This document shows positions 6,925-10,798 of a DNA stretch of 10,798 nucleotides, piece by piece. Every line of letters starts with the position of its first letter. The first letter of the stretch is position 1. Below the pieces are notes generated by a model that had not been told where the DNA came from, did not search any database, and saw only the letters and a program-made list of their open reading frames with translations. Origin of the DNA: Desulfatitalea sp. (lineage in GTDB: Bacteria > Desulfobacterota > Desulfobacteria > Desulfobacterales > Desulfosarcinaceae); contig JABDRH010000154.1 in NCBI GenBank assembly GCA_013041835.1, forward strand, positions 1 through 10,798, read 5' to 3'. A program made the position numbers and the translations under genes.

Positions 6925-7311
6925 ATGGAAGAGTGCAGAACCGACCGACGTTTTGAGCTGAAATTGCCTTGCTTGATCTATGCTGCAGATGGATTGAACG
7001 GAAGTGTGAAATGCCAGACGGTTACATCCAACGTAAGCGTCGGCGGTGCGCTGGTTGAGACTGATTTGCAACTGCCCATTGGAAAGAGGGTTTCAATAGA
7101 ATTGTTGATCCAGAGAGATGAATTGTTCGGAAACGACCACAATAGTTGCATCAAACTTCGCGGCCAGGTAATTCGCGCCGATGAATGCTCTGTGGCCCTC
7201 TCTTTCGACAAGGAGTACTGGATCGTAAGGATATCCAATGTGTTTGATTTTCGAAAATGGAGATTGGAAAAGGTCTCAAAAACGAATTCAACCATAAAAG
7301 AGACTGTTTAG
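6925..7311 (+). CDS. PilZ-domain protein, probable c-di-GMP receptor
   Basis: This is a 128-residue cytoplasmic protein consisting mainly of one PilZ domain. The two ligand-binding signatures of the family are both present: R5-x3-R9 at the N-terminus (CRTDRRFE) and N36-x-S38-x2-G41 (NVSVGG). Beta-barrel strands follow, such as RVSIELLIQ, LRGQVIRAD and SVALSFD. Intact motifs make binding of cyclic-di-GMP likely, though untested. The start is supported by AAGGA at 6913-6917, 7 bases before the ATG. No output domain is fused, so it would act by binding a partner. The gene lies behind a long leader with two tandem hairpins and 74 bases before an exported PEP-CTERM-like protein gene, which suggests a role in surface-matrix or motility control. 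Confidence 0.85.
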   Translation: MEECRTDRRFELKLPCLIYAADGLNGSVKCQTVTSNVSVGGALVETDLQLPIGKRVSIELLIQRDELFGNDHNSCIKLRGQVIRADECSVALSFDKEYWIVRISNVFDFRKWRLEKVSKTNSTIKETV

Positions 7312-7385
7312 AATTGTTTGCCTCTTCTCCTATTTGTTAGATCATAGCGCTAATTTAGAGCCAACGACATAAAAGAGGAAAAATC

Positions 7386-8075
7386 ATGAAAAAGATCTTA
7401 TCAGGAATAGTTTTTGTACTGTTTGTCGCTTTCAGTAACGTCGCACTTGCGGATTTCGAATATGGGCATCTCAACATTGCCGTTTATAACGAGGCCCTCA
7501 ATAGCGAGACCATTTATGATTTGGGCGAGTTTGACGAGAGCTATCTCTCTTTCAGCAATTACAAACTGGGAAATATCGATATCGGTGAAAACGTAACTTT
7601 AAGCGCATACGTTTACGGAATCGACGGTCAATACTACGGGTATGACGTTATCGTAGCAGCGGATGCGGAACCGGGAATCGATGGTAGCTATTTCTCTTCC
7701 GGTTATCAATTCGCACTCGCCTTCAAGGATATCCAAGACACATTCACCAGTGGTGTTGAGCATGAGACGGAAAACGCCAACTCTTTCGTGAACAGGATGG
7801 GGGATAACTACGCCGGCTGGTCTTCCATAGCCGGATCCGCATGTATCGACATCGCCGACATTGCCGATTCCGGATACATCGAAACAAGCCTGTTCTACTA
7901 CGGTCCGGATGTAAACGACTTATGGGACTTCGAACATTTGCAAACCGCCACGCTTCGTTTGGAGGAAACCGGTGATTTGTATCTCATGACCACCGTTCCA
8001 GTTCCTAATGCGGCATGGATGCTGGGAACCGGCCTTGCGGCATTGATGGGACTTCGCCGCAAAAGGCTTGGATAA
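7386..8075 (+). CDS. Exported protein with VPxP/PEP-CTERM-like sorting signal
   Basis: This is a 229-residue secreted protein. Residues 1-22 are a signal peptide with a likely cut after ALA (MKKILSGIVFVLFVAFSNVALA before DFEYG). The C-terminus (204-229) has the three parts of a PEP-CTERM-type signal: the VPVPNA motif, a hydrophobic helix (AWMLGTGLAALMGL) and a basic tail (RRKRLG). Proteins of this type are normally processed by an exosortase and linked to the cell surface or exopolysaccharide; no exosortase gene lies in this window. The middle (about 23-200) is rich in Tyr, Asp and Gly and parallels the N-terminal domain of the product starting at 8529 (GHLNIAVYNE, TIYDLGEF, YYGYD, EPGIDGS, MGDNY, LFYYG). 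I do not recognise that domain as a named family. AGAGG precedes the ATG well. Confidence 0.82.
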   Translation: MKKILSGIVFVLFVAFSNVALADFEYGHLNIAVYNEALNSETIYDLGEFDESYLSFSNYKLGNIDIGENVTLSAYVYGIDGQYYGYDVIVAADAEPGIDGSYFSSGYQFALAFKDIQDTFTSGVEHETENANSFVNRMGDNYAGWSSIAGSACIDIADIADSGYIETSLFYYGPDVNDLWDFEHLQTATLRLEETGDLYLMTTVPVPNAAWMLGTGLAALMGLRRKRLG

Positions 8076-8140
8076 ATAAACAGAAATTTTATATTTCGCT
8101 AATGAACGGCTAACATTATGTTTTTAGAAATAACACCCAA

Positions 8141-8163
8141 TTCGAGAACAACACGTTCTCGGA
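8141..8163 (+). terminator. Hairpin after the 7386 gene, possible weak terminator or operator
   Basis: CGAGAAC (8143-8149) and GTTCTCG (8155-8161) form a perfect seven-pair stem around AACAC, extended by a G-U and a U-A pair. The following bases (TCAATCTTTTCG) are only loosely T-rich, so termination would be weak. It stands 66 bases after the stop codon of the PEP-CTERM-like gene and about 110 before the next gene. A dyad binding site is an equally good reading. Confidence 0.4.
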
Positions 8164-8274
8164 ATCAATCTTTTCGTTACAATCAACGGAAAAAAGCGCC
8201 AGGAACTTTCAGTGGCTGACTGTCATGTCCGGGCAGCCGATTTTCACATTGAACAGTTGAGAGAACCAGAAAAA

Positions 8275-8457
8275 ATGTCAAACATGCCGGCAAAAATAAT
8301 TGAAAAGCCCAAATCCAGTCAGATGAAAAAGCTTGAGAAGGTGGTCGAGTATCTGAATGGAATACGCGATGAGAAATTCACAGGATACATCAAAATTAAC
8401 TATACCCAGGGAAATGTCGGTAGGGTAGAGAAGTTTGAGGAGATATTGAGAAAATGA
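8275..8457 (+). CDS. Small 60-residue protein, weakly YezD/DUF2292-like
   Basis: This is a small soluble protein without signal peptide or membrane segment. The N-terminal 15 residues are Lys/Pro-rich (MPAKIIEKPKSSQ), followed by a helix (MKKLEKVVEYLNGI) and a beta-like segment (FTGYIKINYTQGNVGRVEKFEEI). The order, a helix then a G-x-I-x-I strand pair and a closing charged segment, resembles the small DUF2292 proteins such as Bacillus YezD as I remember them; the function of that family is not known to me. The frame is open upstream to a GTG at 8212, but I chose the ATG at 8275 because GAGAGA (8259-8264) precedes it and the upstream text looks unrelated. It sits between two exported-protein genes with paralogous domains. 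The gene is probably real; its role is unknown. Confidence 0.6.
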   Translation: MSNMPAKIIEKPKSSQMKKLEKVVEYLNGIRDEKFTGYIKINYTQGNVGRVEKFEEILRK

Positions 8458-8513
8458 CTGCCGCTATTTATAAAACAAGGGAGATGGATTCTAATAACGG
8501 TGCCGTTTCCATA

Positions 8514-8520
8514 TGGAGGT
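8514..8520 (+). promoter_or_regulatory. Ribosome binding site deciding the start at 8529
   Basis: TGGAGGT is a strong Shine-Dalgarno sequence whose last G of GGAGG stands nine bases before the ATG at 8529. The same frame is also open from an ATG at 8454, which overlaps the stop codon of the small upstream gene, but only the 8529 start begins directly with a signal peptide. Confidence 0.7.
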
Positions 8521-8528
8521 CTACGAAA

Positions 8529-10798
8529 ATGAAGAAGATCTCAGGAATTGCACTGATACTGTTCCTCTTATTCAGTACCACCGCGCTGGCTGGTTTGGGC
8601 TCCGGTTACCTGAATATCGCCTTTTACAACGAGAGTACTCAGGAGGAGGTGATTTACGATCTTGGAAAGATCGGCGTTGATTTTAACCTTACCGATACGA
8701 ATGTGCTACTCGGCAACATCTCCTCAATCGGCTCCTATGAAAAATTCGGCGTCTATGCCGCAGACATCGACTTTAACACTTTTTATGGGTATGACGGCCT
8801 GGTGGGTTCCATTGGCGAACCGGGAATTGACGGCAGCCCTTACGTAAGCTCTTCCGCGTTTTTGAGCGCACAGGTTCTTATTAATGCTACATATGATAGC
8901 GGAGAAGTACATGAAATCGGTTATGTTTCAGATCCCAACTCCTATTATGTATTAATGGGCGACGACTACGACTTCTGGGGTGATCCGGGTGTGGGTGCCA
9001 TTGACATCCCCTTGGAAGGCAGCCTCGAAATCGGCCTGTGGTACTATGGTGTAACCGATTGGGTATCTTATGAACTCCTTGTTCAAGCCAGGCTGACTGT
9101 ATTTGCCAACGGCGACATCGTGCTGAACGCCCCATCAGCCGAGAACAGCGATCCTGTAATCAGCAGCATTGATGCGACAAACCAGATCATTGAAGAGAAT
9201 CAGACCCAAACGCTCACCGCTTCAGCCGAAGATCCGGACGGCGATCCATTGACATACTCCTGGTCGAACGATTTCAACACGGAAACATTGACAGGAAATC
9301 CGGTTGTTTTTACCGCACCGGAAGTCGACCGGGACGAAACCATCACTTACACCTTGACGGTATCCGATGGGAAAGGCGGTATCGCCACGGATACAATCGC
9401 AATCACCGTGACGGATATCCTGTGGCCTCCTGCCGGTGTGTCCATACAAGCTACACCAGGCACCCTTTCCGCAGCAGGCGGGCCTGTGGAGCTGATGGCG
9501 CAAATAGACGGATGGGATCCGGAGGATGAGGATCTGGTATGGTCCTGGTCCACCACCTATGCAGGGTTGAACATCACCAATGCAGACATGAGAAACGCCG
9601 GCTTCACCGCGCCCGCAAACACCGGGGATACGGCCATCATTATCCCCATCGATCTTCAGGTATCACACTCCCGGTACACCGGCAGCGCGGATGCAACGAC
9701 GGTCAATGTGACGGTTAATCCCACAGCTGCGGAAAACCATGATCCGGAAAATGTAGTTGCCGGAGCATCACCGCTATCGGTCACAGCCGGAGAATCAATA
9801 ACCTTGACCGCCGAAGCCGCAGACCAAGATGGAGATACGTTATACTACACTTGGACCAGCAGTATCGACGATGGTTGGTCCCCCGCGGAAGCTGCATTCA
9901 ACGGCGATACGACAGCCGGCGTTTCGGCGACTATCGATTACCAGACCGACGGACAGATCACATCCCAGCAGACCATCGTGTTTACGCTGAGCGTAACGGA
10001 CAAACAGGGGGGAGTGCCCCAAACGGCCCAGATCCAAGTGACCGTATTTCCGGCCGGTCAGGCGATCTCCGTTGTCGCGTTCGCAGGAGACGACCAGTGC
10101 GTGATGTGGGGAGATACAGCGACACTCGACGGCAGCAGCTCGACCGGAGAAGGCCTGAGCTACCAGTGGACCTATGAGACCCAGGATATACCAATCGAGA
10201 ATTTCATCAATACGGACCAGGCCGTGGCAACCTTTACGGTACCCGAAGGAAGCATCCCGACGACTCACCTGACCTTTTCCTTGACTGTCACCGACGCAGA
10301 AGGAAAAACGAGCACGGATGAATGCAGCTTCGTTACCGGTTATTCCACGGAGATGTGCACCTACATGCCGGATGCAGACGCCGGAGAGGACCAGAATGTG
10401 TTTGAGAATCAGCTTGTCCAACTGACAGGCTCCGGCGTCCACGAACAGCAGGAAGATGTGACCACCTACACATGGATCCAAACCCAGGGTCCTCCGGTGC
10501 AACTCGCCGGTGCCGACACAGCCGTTCCAACCTTTACCGCTCCGGTAATCAGCGGCGATCAGGAAGTCCTCGCATTCAAGCTTACCTTGACCGATACCTA
10601 CTGGGAGTTCGAATCGACAGACTCCGTGCTGGTTACGGTGAACAAGGCCGGTCAGGCGAGTTCCGTCGTCGCGTTTGCAGGAGACGACCAATGTGTGATG
10701 TGGGGAGATACAGCGACACTCGACGGCAGCGGCTCGACCGGAGAAGGCCTGAGCTACCAGTGGACCTATGAGACCCAGGATATACCAATCGAGAATTT
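8529..10798 (+). CDS. Large secreted PKD/Ig-repeat surface protein, 3' end outside window
   Basis: At least 756 residues are encoded without a stop before the right edge. Residues 1-21 are a signal peptide (MKKISGIALILFLLFSTTALA, cut before GLGSG). Residues 24-200 are paralogous to the 7386 product: GYLNIAFYNE, VIYDLGKI, FYGYDG, EPGIDGS, MGDDYDFW and LWYYG. From about 208 a chain of PKD/Ig-like beta-sandwich repeats follows, at roughly 208-296, 302-398, 405-507, 512-602, 615-706 and 707 onward. Typical strings are DPDGDPLTYSW, DQDGDTLYYTW and TYTLTVSDGKGG; the fifth (DADAGEDQNVFENQLVQL, TWIQTQGPPV) resembles K319-type domains. Residues 707-756 repeat 509-558 almost exactly. The Asp-rich turns could bind calcium. 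Such proteins usually act as adhesins or matrix proteins outside the cell. The C-terminus, where a sorting signal would lie, is not visible. Confidence 0.88.
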   Translation, partial: MKKISGIALILFLLFSTTALAGLGSGYLNIAFYNESTQEEVIYDLGKIGVDFNLTDTNVLLGNISSIGSYEKFGVYAADIDFNTFYGYDGLVGSIGEPGIDGSPYVSSSAFLSAQVLINATYDSGEVHEIGYVSDPNSYYVLMGDDYDFWGDPGVGAIDIPLEGSLEIGLWYYGVTDWVSYELLVQARLTVFANGDIVLNAPSAENSDPVISSIDATNQIIEENQTQTLTASAEDPDGDPLTYSWSNDFNTETLTGNPVVFTAPEVDRDETITYTLTVSDGKGGIATDTIAITVTDILWPPAGVSIQATPGTLSAAGGPVELMAQIDGWDPEDEDLVWSWSTTYAGLNITNADMRNAGFTAPANTGDTAIIIPIDLQVSHSRYTGSADATTVNVTVNPTAAENHDPENVVAGASPLSVTAGESITLTAEAADQDGDTLYYTWTSSIDDGWSPAEAAFNGDTTAGVSATIDYQTDGQITSQQTIVFTLSVTDKQGGVPQTAQIQVTVFPAGQAISVVAFAGDDQCVMWGDTATLDGSSSTGEGLSYQWTYETQDIPIENFINTDQAVATFTVPEGSIPTTHLTFSLTVTDAEGKTSTDECSFVTGYSTEMCTYMPDADAGEDQNVFENQLVQLTGSGVHEQQEDVTTYTWIQTQGPPVQLAGADTAVPTFTAPVISGDQEVLAFKLTLTDTYWEFESTDSVLVTVNKAGQASSVVAFAGDDQCVMWGDTATLDGSGSTGEGLSYQWTYETQDIPIEN
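10053..10204 (+). repeat. Duplicated PKD-like module, copy 1
   Basis: This 152-base stretch, encoding residues 509-559 (from AGQA through GDDQCVMWGDTATLDG to PIENF), recurs in frame 594 bases downstream. I count seven mismatches over the 152 visible bases, all in the first half; the second half is identical. The period is 198 codons and covers one PKD-like and one K319-like domain. Confidence 0.93.
10647..10798 (+). repeat. Duplicated PKD-like module, copy 2, cut by window edge
   Basis: This is the second copy of the 10053-10204 stretch, ending only because the window ends, so the duplicated tract is probably longer. Of the seven differences, five change the third base of a codon (one of these in a codon with a second change), and the visible protein changes are I to S near the start and S to G in the DGSSS loop. 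Confidence 0.93.

Noticed and set aside
9840..10691. 283-codon minus-strand open frame
   Set aside because: It is a shadow of the GC-rich PKD-repeat coding strand; it has no ribosome site and the plus-strand protein explains the region fully.

Overview
The window looks like a chromosomal segment of a Gram-negative bacterium, most likely a deltaproteobacterium (Desulfobacterota, Desulfosarcina-like). The reasons are moderate GC content, a family-4 glycosyltransferase and a two-domain ornithine-lipid-type acyltransferase of a kind common there, a PEP-CTERM-type surface protein, and AT-rich spacers. This placement is inference from gene content; no rRNA or tRNA gene is present to anchor it.

Layout. 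Positions 1-1192 hold the 3' part of a GT4 glycosyltransferase gene that enters from the left edge. Positions 1145-1590 (minus) hold a headless gene remnant. Positions 1655-1735 (minus) carry a structured motif overlapping a terminator-like hairpin. Positions 1833-2141 (minus) encode a small zinc-ribbon protein. About 2494-4359 encodes a PlsC plus GNAT/OlsB-like double acyltransferase. Two regulators follow: an OmpR-type response regulator whose receiver has lost its phospho-acceptor aspartate (4569-5282), and a LuxR-type regulator that resembles CsgD, the enterobacterial biofilm activator (5354-6055). A spacer of about 870 bases has no convincing gene but carries two tandem hairpin repeats (6687-6786) just ahead of a PilZ-domain gene (6925-7311). 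Next come a secreted protein with a VPxP/PEP-CTERM-like sorting signal (7386-8075), a 60-residue protein (8275-8457), and a large secreted protein that starts at 8529 and is still open at the right edge (at least 756 residues). That last protein pairs an N-terminal domain paralogous to the 7386 product with a chain of PKD/Ig-like repeats, and one module is duplicated at about 95% nucleotide identity.

How the parts may fit together (inference). CsgD-like regulators and PilZ domains are both tied to cyclic-di-GMP and biofilm control in characterised bacteria, and PEP-CTERM proteins are usually tied to exopolysaccharide. The right half of the window therefore reads as a surface-matrix locus: regulators, a possible c-di-GMP receptor, and exported structural or adhesive proteins. 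The most unusual feature is the hairpin motif seen as two tandem copies before the PilZ gene and as one diverged copy on the opposite strand near 1698-1732. The diverged copy differs at paired positions in ways that preserve pairing, which suggests a conserved structured RNA, or alternatively a dispersed DNA hairpin element.
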